A DNA stretch of 38,653 bases, from positions 1-38,653 of the forward strand of contig JBAZTO010000043.1 in NCBI GenBank assembly GCA_041661865.1, in the 5' to 3' direction. Below the pieces are notes generated by a model that was not told the origin of the DNA, searched no databases, and saw nothing but the letters and a program-made list of their open reading frames with translations. The stretch is from JBAZTO01 sp041661865 (lineage in GTDB: Bacteria; Planctomycetota; Phycisphaerae; SM23-33). Below are positions 1 through 7,190 of this stretch, piece after piece. The translations under genes were made by a program, and so were the position numbers. Position 1 is the first letter of the stretch, and the number at the start of each line of letters is the position of its first letter.

Positions 1-104
1 CCGCACAAGAAAAACGAACCCCCGGCGACCGCACCCAATATCCGCAGGGCCACACGCACGGAAATCCGCAGGGCGCAAGCCTTCTATGAACAAAAACTCA
101 TCAC

Positions 105-131
105 TTAGTTTACGGCGTTGGGTGGCACCCA
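105..131 (-). repeat. Collapsed hairpin-repeat remnant (left window end)
   Basis: Read on the minus strand this 27-bp stretch begins TGGGTGCCACCC and continues AACGCCGTAAACTAA. A copy with 25 of 27 matches lies at 38545-38571 in the opposite orientation. The GGGTGCCA part and the CACCCAACGCCGT part are the two flanks of the hairpin element at 33630-33668, so this looks like an element that has lost its hairpin. It lies just downstream of the TPR membrane protein gene. The rest of positions 1-156 shows nothing recognisable. Confidence 0.5.
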
Positions 132-156
132 TCAGATCATGCCCCGGACTCAAAGG

Positions 157-2271
157 CTATGGATGGGGCTGAAGGGCAGAGGGTGAAGACGAGGTGGCGG
201 GAAGGCTTTTTCGATAAAGCTCCACTGCGATGCCCAGGTTCCTGTTAGCGCCCGCGTCATTGGGTCTCAGTTGCACGGCCTGCTCCAGGTGGCGGACCGA
301 TTCCTTGAACTTTCCCTGCGAGGCAAACGCAACGCCGAGATTGTTGTGGGCGTCGAAAGAGGACGGGTCCAGCTTCAGCGTTTGCTCGTAGTGCGCGATG
401 GCCTCGTCCAGGCGGCCTTGCGAGGCCAATGCCCTTGCCAGGCTGGTGTGGATTCCGGCGTCGCTGGGTTCCAGTTTTAGCGCCTCTTCGTACTGTGCGA
501 TAGCCTCGTCAACGCGGCCTAGTGCGGTCAGCGCCACTCCGAGGTTGTTGCGGATTCCGGCGGCGTTGGGCCTCAACTTCATCGCCTGCTCGTACTGCGC
601 TGCGGCCTCCGCGAACCTTCCCTGCGCCGCCAGTGCGACGCCGAGATTGCTGCGGATCTCGGCGGCCTCCGGTTCCAACGCCAGCGCCTGCTCGTACTGC
701 GTGATGGCCTGGTCAAATCGGCCCATGGCGGCCAGCGCATTTCCAAGGTTGCCGCGGGCGTCGGCATAATTCGGCGCCAGCTTCATCGCCTGCTCGTATT
801 GCGTGACGGCCTCGGCGAGGCGGCCTAGCGAGGACAACGCATTGCCCAGGTTGTTGCGTGTTTCGGCGGAGTTGGGCTCCCGTTGGAGCGCCTGCTCATA
901 CTGCTCGACGGCCTCCGACGCCCGGCCCTGCGCTGCCAACGCCATCCCCAGGTTGTTGCGCGCCCGGGCGTTGTGCGGGGCCTTACGCACAATGTCCTGG
1001 TAGGTCCGAAGCGCGGAGTGATAGTCCCTGTTGCGTAGGACCGTCAGGCAGGCCTCGCCCGCGACCAATCCGCCCACGACCGCCAGGGGAATCGCCCAGG
1101 ACCAGGCCGACCGGCCCTGGCCTGGCGGCAGGGAAGCTGACAGAATCCGTCGCCACAACTCCCCCGCAGCCACCACGGCCAATATGACCACCGCCGCCAG
1201 TGGCAGGTACATGCGATGCTCGAAAGCCACGTCTGCCACCGGGATAAAGCTGGAGGTCGGGGCCAGCATCAGGAAGAACCAGGCGCCGAGAAACCCTGCC
1301 GCGGATCGGTGTATCAGTGCCCAGATCGTCGCCGCCAGCAGCAGGCCGACAATGAGGGCGTAGGGAATGATCTGCGAGGCCGCGGTGGCCAGGGGCCACT
1401 TGTAGTCAAGCACCAGCGGGTGCGGCCACAAGCACAGCCGCAGGTAATGCACGATGACGCCGAATTGCGTCCGCGCATAATCCCAGGAGTTGGTCCCCTG
1501 TCCGAACCCGGCCGTCCCACCTCGACCTTGAGCACTCACCACCAGCGCCGCAAGAAGCAGCCACGTTGCCGCCAGGGCAAGATAAAGGCCCCGACGTTTC
1601 TTCAGTGCCTCTTTGAAGGAACAGGATACGAAGGTGCGGTCATACAGCAGGACTATCAGGGGCGCACTGGCCACGGTCTCCTTGGCCCCCATGCCCAGCA
1701 GGCAGGCGGCCACCGCCAGCACCTGCCACGCGGCGCCGCGCTCACCGGCGAAGGCGCGGATGCAGCAGTAGATCGTCGCAAGATAGAGCAGTGCCCCCAG
1801 GGATTCAGCCCGCTGACAGATGTAGGTGACGGATTCGGTCTGGAGGGGATGGGCTGCCCATATCAGCGCCACCGCCAGGGCCAGTGCCGTCGACTGTCCG
1901 GCGAAGCGTCCACGCAGCGACGGCAGCAGGAGCGTGCGTCGAACGATGCCGAAAAGCATCAGGGCCGCCAGGATGTGGACGGCCAGGTTGACCGCGTGAT
2001 AGCCCCAGAGATTGGTCCCGCCAAAGGCATAGTTGACGGCCAGCGACAGATTCACCACCGGCCGGCCCGCCACGGGGGAACCGTTGTGCGGCGTGGACAG
2101 CACCGGGCCTGGGGGCCAAAGCGCCCGGATCGTCGGATTGTTGACGATCGCACGGGTGTCGTCGAAGACGAAGACGCCCTGGAAACTATTCCAGTAGGCC
2201 GCCAGGGCAACCACCACAATCGCCGCCGCCGACAGGATCAGCGGCCATCGCGATGGACGGGGTTCATGCAT
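157..2271 (-). CDS. Polytopic membrane protein with C-terminal TPR array (TMTC/GT-C-like)
   Basis: A 704-residue protein. After a short basic N-terminus there is a membrane helix (about residues 10-28) and then an FDD motif near residue 36 and an RPVVNLSL-type stretch near 70. Loop acidic motifs after the first helix are typical of GT-C glycosyltransferase-like and TMTC-type proteins. Roughly ten hydrophobic segments follow up to about residue 410. The last 280 residues are seven nearly regular 34-residue TPR units plus a partial eighth, each with an NNLG...A...G...EA...YEQAL pattern. The units are very alike, which suggests recent duplication or homogenisation. It may be a protein glycosyltransferase or a membrane assembly scaffold, but the substrate cannot be inferred. 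The ATG start gives a sensible N-terminus, although the ribosome-binding site is weak. A collapsed repeat remnant lies just downstream. Confidence 0.8.
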   Translation of the reverse strand: MHEPRPSRWPLILSAAAIVVVALAAYWNSFQGVFVFDDTRAIVNNPTIRALWPPGPVLSTPHNGSPVAGRPVVNLSLAVNYAFGGTNLWGYHAVNLAVHILAALMLFGIVRRTLLLPSLRGRFAGQSTALALAVALIWAAHPLQTESVTYICQRAESLGALLYLATIYCCIRAFAGERGAAWQVLAVAACLLGMGAKETVASAPLIVLLYDRTFVSCSFKEALKKRRGLYLALAATWLLLAALVVSAQGRGGTAGFGQGTNSWDYARTQFGVIVHYLRLCLWPHPLVLDYKWPLATAASQIIPYALIVGLLLAATIWALIHRSAAGFLGAWFFLMLAPTSSFIPVADVAFEHRMYLPLAAVVILAVVAAGELWRRILSASLPPGQGRSAWSWAIPLAVVGGLVAGEACLTVLRNRDYHSALRTYQDIVRKAPHNARARNNLGMALAAQGRASEAVEQYEQALQREPNSAETRNNLGNALSSLGRLAEAVTQYEQAMKLAPNYADARGNLGNALAAMGRFDQAITQYEQALALEPEAAEIRSNLGVALAAQGRFAEAAAQYEQAMKLRPNAAGIRNNLGVALTALGRVDEAIAQYEEALKLEPSDAGIHTSLARALASQGRLDEAIAHYEQTLKLDPSSFDAHNNLGVAFASQGKFKESVRHLEQAVQLRPNDAGANRNLGIAVELYRKSLPATSSSPSALQPHP

Positions 2272-2628
2272 GTGTGCCAGATCATAACGGACAAATCGCG
2301 ATAGGCAACACTAAACCCCTCAATCCGCTTGTTTGCGCAAGCCTGCCCGGACCGCAAGCCCCAATAAAGGCTCGGGCGCTTCCAAGTAAGCGCCCGAGCG
2401 TGTTCGCGTCGCCCACTTTATTGTCGTCTAAATTGCCATCTTCGGAGGGTGTCGTCGAACACTTTCTAATCAAGTATAGGGGCCCGGAGGTGAAGTTTCC
2501 TGGGTCTGACAGCTTTGGATTTTCAATTGTGCGAGCCGGGCCATTGGTCAGGCTGCGCGGGGAATCGTAGGGTTTAGGAAACGTCCCCGCGGCCGGGGGC
2601 GAGGGAATTATGGAGGACTAATCCGCCG
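2272..2628. other. Divergent intergenic region with a 12-bp stem-loop
   Basis: This 357-bp space separates the leftward TPR membrane gene from a small rightward gene, so promoters for both should lie here; I could not identify convincing -35/-10 pairs. The only clear structure is the perfect stem-loop at 2370-2399. A GGAGG sequence near 2612-2616 lies 12 bases before the small gene and is its likely ribosome-binding site. Confidence 0.5.
2370..2399 (-). terminator. Perfect 12-bp stem-loop, possible minus-strand terminator
   Basis: Arms GCTCGGGCGCTT (2370-2381) and AAGCGCCCGAGC (2388-2399) pair perfectly around a 6-base loop. On the minus strand the stem is followed by CTTTATT, a weak T-rich tail, and on the plus strand by no T-run. 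It could terminate transcription reading leftward from the lipoprotein gene. Because it sits between divergent genes, it could equally be another dispersed palindrome. Confidence 0.4.
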
Positions 2629-2817
2629 ATGAACGCGCCCAAGATGACCACGATTGCGGTGGCAATCATAATGTCCATGGCGATTGTCTACATCCTACAA
2701 ACCAGCCGCCAGGCGGCCAGCGCCGCGTCGGCGGTCAAGGCCAGCTCTGGCGCCTACCAGGAACGGATTCAGGAAGAAATTCGCCAGGTCGAACGCGATA
2801 TCAGCGGCAAACGCTGA
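2629..2817 (+). CDS. Small membrane-anchored coiled-coil protein, unknown function
   Basis: A 62-residue protein. Residues 6-24 form one hydrophobic helix (TTIAVAIIMSMAIVYIL). The rest is a charged helical tail rich in Ala, Glu, Gln and Arg (QERIQEEIRQVERDI), likely a short coiled coil. It has no recognisable family. GGAGG lies 12 bases before the ATG, somewhat far but usable. It converges with the lipoprotein gene, with a 14-base gap. Its composition and the membrane-plus-coil design argue that it is real, but coding status rests on length and context only. Confidence 0.5.
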   Translation: MNAPKMTTIAVAIIMSMAIVYILQTSRQAASAASAVKASSGAYQERIQEEIRQVERDISGKR

Positions 2818-2831
2818 GACTCCAAAGGCGA

Positions 2832-3833
2832 CTATTGGCCGGTCAGTTGATTGATGCGGCTCTGGGCCCACGAGAGGTTGGATGAGTTGAACCGCTCGTG
2901 CTGGATGGCTGCGTTGTACAGCTCGACGGCCTTCTCGGGGTTCTTCAGCCGGTAGTCGTACACGGTGGCCGCCTGGAAGCGGGCCGGCTCGCGGATGTTG
3001 GGATCCCACTGCCAGGCTCGCTCATACCACTTAACCGCCCGCACGTCCTCGTTGAAGAACTCCTTGAGGATGTCGGCGATGTAGTAGGCCGACAGGGCGA
3101 TCTTGGTCGACTTGGGATAGCGGGCGATCAGCTCGCGGAAGGTCGCCAGGGCCTGGCGTTCCTTCTGATAGTCGGTGGTCACGAAGGTATGCAGCAGGCC
3201 CTTGCCGCCGACGAAAAGTTTGTAGGCCTTGTCGAACAGGGCGTCGGCCTGGGGGATCACTTCGGTCGGGCGCAGGTCGGGGCCGGGGATCTCGGCGTCG
3301 CTGAAGTACATGGTGGCGCGGACCTGGTCATAGCGCTTCTGGGTGGCGCGCAGCAGGTTGGCGCGAGGAATCCGGCCTTCCTTGTCGTACAGCGCCAGCA
3401 GGTTGTCCACGGCCTTCTGGTACTCGTTGCGGGCCGAGACGACGTATTCCACCAGCATCCGCTCGTCGGCCTTGTCGATCGGCTCGCGCTCGGGCGGGAC
3501 GACTTCGGGCAGGCCGTCGAACCGGAAGGTCTGGGCCTGGTTGAGGGCCTTCAACTCGTTCTTGGCCGCGTTGTACTTGTCGGCGTCGCCGACCTTCTCG
3601 TAGTAATCCCGCAGCACGGTGAGGCGGTGGCGGTAGTTGACCTTCGCCGTTTCCATGGCCAGTGCGAGATGGACCTCGGCCCCGTTGTCCTGCGTGACGG
3701 GCAGGGCCTGGGTGTTCTCGACGTTGGGGACTTTGGGACTTGCAGGGGGGGTGTCGATCATCACGCCGCCGCAGCCGGCCAGCAGGCCCGACGCCGCGAT
3801 CAACGCTACGATCCAAAGCGTCATGCTCTTCAT
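2832..3833 (-). CDS. Exported lipoprotein with TPR-like C-terminus
   Basis: A 333-residue protein. The N-terminus is a lipoprotein signal peptide with lipobox LLAG-C, so Cys21 is the predicted lipidated residue. The middle is mostly charged helices. Around residues 225-325 there are TPR-like helical pairs, including patterns such as FRELIARYPKSTKIALSAYY and AVKWYERAWQWDPN, as in periplasmic assembly or tetratricopeptide lipoproteins. AAGGAG stands 8 bases before the ATG, which supports this start. No partner gene is adjacent, apart from a convergent small membrane protein gene. It probably sits on the periplasmic side of a membrane; its molecular role is unknown. It may be a BamD/YbgF-like scaffold, but nothing specific supports that. 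Confidence 0.75.
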   Translation of the reverse strand: MKSMTLWIVALIAASGLLAGCGGVMIDTPPASPKVPNVENTQALPVTQDNGAEVHLALAMETAKVNYRHRLTVLRDYYEKVGDADKYNAAKNELKALNQAQTFRFDGLPEVVPPEREPIDKADERMLVEYVVSARNEYQKAVDNLLALYDKEGRIPRANLLRATQKRYDQVRATMYFSDAEIPGPDLRPTEVIPQADALFDKAYKLFVGGKGLLHTFVTTDYQKERQALATFRELIARYPKSTKIALSAYYIADILKEFFNEDVRAVKWYERAWQWDPNIREPARFQAATVYDYRLKNPEKAVELYNAAIQHERFNSSNLSWAQSRINQLTGQ

Positions 3834-4080
3834 CGGATTCGCTCCTTCTTACCGGTGTTTATCCAAACACACGGGTATTATGCTACCCGCCCCGCCCGCT
3901 TGCAAGGGCCAGACAATTTATGTTACCCCCCCCGCGCTGACAAGCCTGGCCGTGACCGCAACCGATGTGCCTATCCCCTCGACGCCACCATCGCCGCGCA
4001 TGAGCGGCTCTATGAAGCCATCGCCTCAAGAGAGCGGGAATGAACCCGCCTGCCGGCACAGATGAACGCCGATGTGCCTG

Positions 4081-4129
4081 GTGCCACGGCTGCGGCCTGC
4101 CTACCGGTAGGTAGGTGTTTGCAGCCGTG
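4081..4129 (+). repeat. Hairpin element, GTGCC flank, with an inserted inner palindrome
   Basis: Arms CACGGCTGC (4085-4093) and GCAGCCGTG (4121-4129) pair perfectly. They are the same stem as the element at 33630-33654. The loop is long (27 bases) and contains a second palindrome, CCTACCGGTAGG, ending in GTGTTT, which resembles the GTGT loop of other family members. It may be a family copy with something inserted in its loop. Confidence 0.55.
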
Positions 4130-4260
4130 TCTTCAATTGGCGAGGATGGGCACACTCCGGCCGGGCCATGCTCCTGCGGTATTTGCAGAAGCATGCTTCC
4201 GCAGGGTGTTGCATGCCCCCCGGCAATTCGCGGAATCGCTGCCGGGAATCGTTCTCAAAA

Positions 4261-4276
4261 TGTTCCACGTGGAACA
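4261..4276. promoter_or_regulatory. parS-like ParB-binding palindrome
   Basis: The 16-base sequence TGTTCCACGTGGAACA is a perfect palindrome. It matches the established bacterial parS consensus (TGTTTCACGTGAAACA) with a paired T-to-C and A-to-G change, and matches the TGTTCCACGTGGAAC form known from pseudomonads. parS sites are bound by the ParB CTPase and cluster near the replication origin, which fits dnaA in the same window. No parA or parB gene is visible here, and I saw no second copy of this 16-mer. Confidence 0.8.
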
Positions 4277-4444
4277 ATCAACATTTGTGCGCCTATATTG
4301 CCTACCCTGGCAGAGGGCAAAAAAGACAATTATTTCGCGTTTTCATTGTGGGCGCGGGCAGGCGCCCGTCTATTGCGCGCAAACTCTGTCGCGCGGCCCC
4401 TCGTTGCCCGCGCCGCGATTGTTGCGCAGACGGCAGGCAGGCGC

Positions 4445-4484
4445 GGGTGCCATGCCCTTACGCGGTTGTTCGCGGAAGGGCATG
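4445..4484 (+). repeat. GGGTGC-flanked hairpin element, GTTGTT loop
   Basis: GGGTGC (4445-4450) is followed by arms CATGCCCTTACGCG (4451-4464) and CGCGGAAGGGCATG (4471-4484) around loop GTTGTT; there is one internal mismatch. The reverse complement of the second half of the element at 14571-14663 is nearly identical and keeps the same single A/C mismatch, which shows common descent. Confidence 0.75.
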
Positions 4485-4581
4485 CCGGGCGTGACAGGTG
4501 TAATCGGGCTTGCCGGAATCCGGGGGCGTGATATGATGTGCCCAAATGTCCGGGGAAAAATCCATCCATCGCAAGCCAAAT

Positions 4582-4612
4582 CGTGGTCGCAAACGCCGCG
4601 ACCACGGCACCC
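4582..4612 (-). repeat. Hairpin element left of the low-GC gene
   Basis: Arms CGTGGTCGC (4582-4590) and GCGACCACG (4598-4606) pair perfectly around loop AAACGCC, followed by GCACCC (4607-4612). Its reverse complement matches 5823-5853 at 30 of 31 positions; the two copies are inverted and enclose the gene at 4681-5811. A related but mismatched copy starts at 36779. Confidence 0.8.
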
Positions 4613-4680
4613 AGCACCGTATCCGGATGGTCACGATATGGCGTTCCGTTTCCCTTTCCCTTTTCCCCCAGAGGTGATCT

Positions 4681-5811
4681 ATGAAATCAGTGGTTCTGAT
4701 TGCGATTATCGTTGCGGGCATGTGGGCCATGACATTGGGCTCGGGTCCGGAATCTCAGGAAGCTCAGGATTCGGGAGGATGGAGGCTGACTGGGTTTGTC
4801 AGTCTATCGCCCGACGGTCGCGAAATCGTTTTTTGCCCGTCGCGTCGGGTGCATGGCCCCGATAAGCGGTTCGCCTTGACAGAGCAGTTCGCCGCCCAGG
4901 CGACGAATATCGACACGATGAAGGCTTCTGTAGCGAGACTTGAGAATTCACTGGGGTTCGTCTCAATGGGGTGGAGGAAGGGGACATCAGAACTGTGGGT
5001 GGCAACAGACCCTATGCTTGGGCCGGCGCCTTTGTTTGGTCCAGAGATGATACAAGTCTATCGGCAAGGGGAAACGCGAGCGTGGCGATCATTCAAATAT
5101 CGTCCCAATGCGACGCCCCGCATGATAATTGAGATGAGTTGGAACCCAAGCGGAACAGTAGTTGCGATGGTGGTGGAGAATCCAGAAGCTGATCGACGCT
5201 ATTGCCTCACCGTCGGGCGAGAGGCCCAGTCTGGCATGGAGTTTGAAGATACCATGATTCACGCGTCATCGCCGACGTGGGCGGATGATCATACTCTATA
5301 CATAATGAATGAACCGGAAGGCATAGCTGAGGTCAGGATTGGTGACCACGCCGGGGTGGAGGTCAGACGACATCTGCCGGATACCGCAGGCGCTTGGCGG
5401 ATGAGGGGGGGGTACTGTGCTGGAGGGGTCGTTCATATTCGTGATAACAAGCCCAAGACCATCTTCATCGGAGAGCGGCCGATATACGAGGGAGTCGGGG
5501 ACATTAGTTCGGTCATGTCCAGCGGAAATGAACTTGTGTGGTTAGAAGGTGGAATACTGTGGAAGATGTCGTGTTCTGGCAGCGAAAAGAAGAAAGTGGC
5601 CGAGACTGACGGCTCAAGGCACGATACGTTCATCGTGGCTGTCGGAGCAGAAGGGGGAAAGGCGAAATACGCTTATTTATGGAGAGACGAAAAGTACCTG
5701 GACAGATACGACTTAGACAGCGGCGAGAAACACGTGGTGTTTTGCCTCGACGACGTCATCAGTGATCTCTTGAAGGCGAAGGCGGTGACGACGTCGAATG
5801 CAGTCCGCTGA
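4681..5811 (+). CDS. Exported beta-propeller-like protein, lower-GC orphan
   Basis: A 376-residue protein beginning with a signal peptide (hydrophobic residues 4-20). Mature blocks of about 40-50 residues recall TolB/WD40-type propeller blades: LSPDGREIVF, MSWNPSGTVVAMV, PTWADDHTLYIM, ELVWLEGGILWKM. It is therefore probably a periplasmic or surface protein. No catalytic motif is seen. GAGGTG stands 5 bases before the ATG. Base composition is clearly poorer in GC than its neighbours (for example about 43% GC over 5281-5340), and it is bracketed by inverted copies of one hairpin element (4582-4612 and 5823-5853). Both features suggest acquisition separate from the surrounding genes. The exact family is unknown. 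Confidence 0.75.
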   Translation: MKSVVLIAIIVAGMWAMTLGSGPESQEAQDSGGWRLTGFVSLSPDGREIVFCPSRRVHGPDKRFALTEQFAAQATNIDTMKASVARLENSLGFVSMGWRKGTSELWVATDPMLGPAPLFGPEMIQVYRQGETRAWRSFKYRPNATPRMIIEMSWNPSGTVVAMVVENPEADRRYCLTVGREAQSGMEFEDTMIHASSPTWADDHTLYIMNEPEGIAEVRIGDHAGVEVRRHLPDTAGAWRMRGGYCAGGVVHIRDNKPKTIFIGERPIYEGVGDISSVMSSGNELVWLEGGILWKMSCSGSEKKKVAETDGSRHDTFIVAVGAEGGKAKYAYLWRDEKYLDRYDLDSGEKHVVFCLDDVISDLLKAKAVTTSNAVR

Positions 5812-5822
5812 GCCTTCGGGCC

Positions 5823-5853
5823 GGGTGCCGTGGTCGCGGCGTGTGCGACCACG
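5823..5853 (+). repeat. Hairpin element right of the low-GC gene
   Basis: GGGTGC (5823-5828) is followed by arms CGTGGTCGC (5829-5837) and GCGACCACG (5845-5853) around loop GGCGTGT. It starts 12 bases after the stop codon of the propeller-like gene. It is the inverted, near-identical partner of 4582-4612. There is no T-run after the stem on either strand, so it is not a standard terminator. Confidence 0.8.
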
Positions 5854-6316
5854 CTGAACTTGACCGGATCTCTTATCTGGAATACCACGGATTATTTCTC
5901 CCGCGCGCAACAATTTGCACGCCCTGACTCACCCGCTCGCTTCGCGCTCGCGGCTAGTAGGCCAAGGGTTGATCCGTGTCGCCAAATCCAAGTGGCTTGC
6001 CCTTTTCCCCTCTCCCCTTTTCCCCTTTCCTTTTGCCTATTCCCTTTTCCCTGGTCCCTGTCGTTTCTCTCATGGAATTGAAGTCGCTATGCCGATTCCT
6101 CGAATACGGGCCGTTGCGGGCCACGGCGGAGCGGACGGATTTTTTGGAAAAAATCGCTCCGTGTGAGCGTGAAAAAAATGTTCAGAAGATTCCACACACA
6201 ATATGTTGTGGATTAACAGGTGCCGAACATCCTAGGTATTGAAGTTGTTCGGAATCCGTTCGCATTCTCTGTCACGCTCTTGAATAACATTTCTTTAAAG
6301 ATTTTCCTTGCCTCAA

Positions 6317-6351
6317 TCCCTGATTGAGCCTAGATTTCCCTGGTAATCCCA
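6317..6351. promoter_or_regulatory. MraZ operator: TCCCN repeats at 10-bp period
   Basis: TCCCT (6317-6321), AGCCT (6327-6331), TCCCT (6337-6341) and TCCCA (6347-6351) are phased exactly every 10 bases. On the opposite strand they read TGGGA, AGGGA, AGGCT, AGGGA separated by 5 bases. MraZ is known to bind TGGGN repeats separated by 5 bases upstream of its own operon. The site ends 34 bases before the mraZ start, as expected for autoregulation. Confidence 0.7.
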
Positions 6352-6385
6352 TCCAGTGGTGAAAGGGACATGAAAAGGACTGATC

Positions 6386-6850
6386 GTGGCACTGTTCTTT
6401 GGGGAATTTGAGCAGTCGATCGACGCCAAGCACAGGCTGGCGATTAGTTCAGCCTTGCGGGAGCAGATCGTCCCCGAAGAGGATGGCAAGGATTTCATCC
6501 TGGTGCTGGGTCCTGATCGCCACCTTTGGCTGTACCCGGATCTTTATTACCGCCGTCTGCTGGCGACGTTGAAGCGCTCGCCGTTGCCCGACAGGCAGAC
6601 GCGGAAGATCGACCTGCTGTTCGCGATGGCCCGACCCATCAAGGCCGACGCCCAGGGACGGGTGGTTGTGCCCGAGAAGTCGATGCAAAGGGCCGTCGTC
6701 AGCGAGCAGGTGACCTTGGTGGGTGTGTTCGACCACATCGAGATCTGGCCCAGCCAGGAATGGGAGCGGCACGTGGCCGAGGCGCTGCCCAGCTATGGCG
6801 AAGTGCTGTACGAAGCCTCCGAGCAGGCAGGGCTCCCCGGCAACAGTTGA
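6386..6850 (+). CDS. mraZ: Transcriptional regulator MraZ
   Basis: A 154-residue protein, the usual length for the family. It contains two copies of the SpoVT/AbrB-like MraZ fold: FFGEFEQSIDAKHRLAIS at the start and ARPIKADAQGRVVVPEKS around residues 79-97, each with the D-x-K/Q-G-R turn that contacts DNA. MraZ is a ring-forming DNA-binding repressor or modulator of the dcw operon and is its usual first gene. The start is GTG, supported by AAGGA 7 bases upstream and by the family's conserved N-terminus (ALFFGEF). Phased operator repeats lie just upstream at 6317-6351. The following genes are all co-directional. Confidence 0.95.
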   Translation: MALFFGEFEQSIDAKHRLAISSALREQIVPEEDGKDFILVLGPDRHLWLYPDLYYRRLLATLKRSPLPDRQTRKIDLLFAMARPIKADAQGRVVVPEKSMQRAVVSEQVTLVGVFDHIEIWPSQEWERHVAEALPSYGEVLYEASEQAGLPGNS

Positions 6851-6931
6851 GAGCAGTCGTATCTGTGAACCGGTTAGGCTGGAAGGATCCGGCGGAATCG
6901 GCTGGTAGACCCGGCGAAAGGAGTCGCACTT

Positions 6932-7177
6932 ATGCTCATCCCTCAGACAGCCCAGCACGAGCTTGGCGGCAGGCAAGGAAGCCCGCCCGTCAGTCTCGCC
7001 GAACTGCGGCGCAGCCTGGCCTGTCCATCGCTCTTGAGCGATGGAAACCGGCGGCGCCTGCTGGAATTGGCCCAGTGTCTGCAGCGCGTTCAGGCGCTGG
7101 GGGATGAGTATGACCGGGTCGTGCTCTCGGAGCACGCGGTGGCGGCTTTGAGGGACCAGGCAGTATCAACGGCCTAG
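6932..7177 (+). CDS. Small helical protein between mraZ and rsmH, unknown
   Basis: An 81-residue, mostly helical protein without membrane segments or cysteine motifs. AGGAG lies 10 bases before the ATG, and the gene ends 13 bases before rsmH, so it fits the operon in both strand and spacing. The segment from about residue 24 to 72 (SLAELRRSLACPSLL...RRRLLELAQCLQ) looks like a helical bundle or coiled coil. I recognise no family. The tight fit between two conserved dcw genes suggests a lineage-specific member of the operon rather than noise. Confidence 0.6.
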   Translation: MLIPQTAQHELGGRQGSPPVSLAELRRSLACPSLLSDGNRRRLLELAQCLQRVQALGDEYDRVVLSEHAVAALRDQAVSTA

Positions 7178-7190
7178 GGCAGGGCGTGCC

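Larger units (their letters stand above)
3834..4680. other. Repeat-rich intergenic region containing a parS site
   Basis: I see no convincing gene in these 847 bases; open frames here have unlikely composition and run through palindromes. It holds the lipoprotein promoter side (AT-rich near 3880-3930), a hairpin at 4085-4129, the parS-like palindrome at 4261-4276, a GGGTGCC-type hairpin at 4445-4484, another at 4582-4612, and a pyrimidine tract (4649-4669) just before the ribosome-binding site of the next gene. Confidence 0.7.
5812..6385. other. Intergenic region upstream of the dcw cluster
   Basis: No gene is supported in these 574 bases. The region holds the right-hand copy of the inverted hairpin (5823-5853), a long pyrimidine tract (6000-6052), a DnaA-box-like sequence TGTGGATTA (6207-6215) inside an imperfect palindrome, an AT-rich stretch (6280-6310) and the MraZ-type operator repeats at 6317-6351. 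The dcw promoter should lie between about 6170 and 6360. Confidence 0.6.

Noticed and set aside
300..1000. Regular 102-base repeats suggesting a CRISPR or satellite array
   Set aside because: The period equals 34 codons in frame with the TPR protein and there are no unique spacers; it is the coding repeat of TPR units.
1216..2304. A 362-codon plus-strand open frame opposite the TPR membrane protein
   Set aside because: It is rich in Arg, Gly, Gln and His, has no family features, and lies antisense to a gene with clear membrane helices and TPR units.
4062..4865. A 267-codon plus-strand open frame across the repeat-rich space
   Set aside because: It runs through several palindromes and the parS site, overlaps the start of the propeller-like gene, and shows no protein-like pattern or ribosome-binding site.
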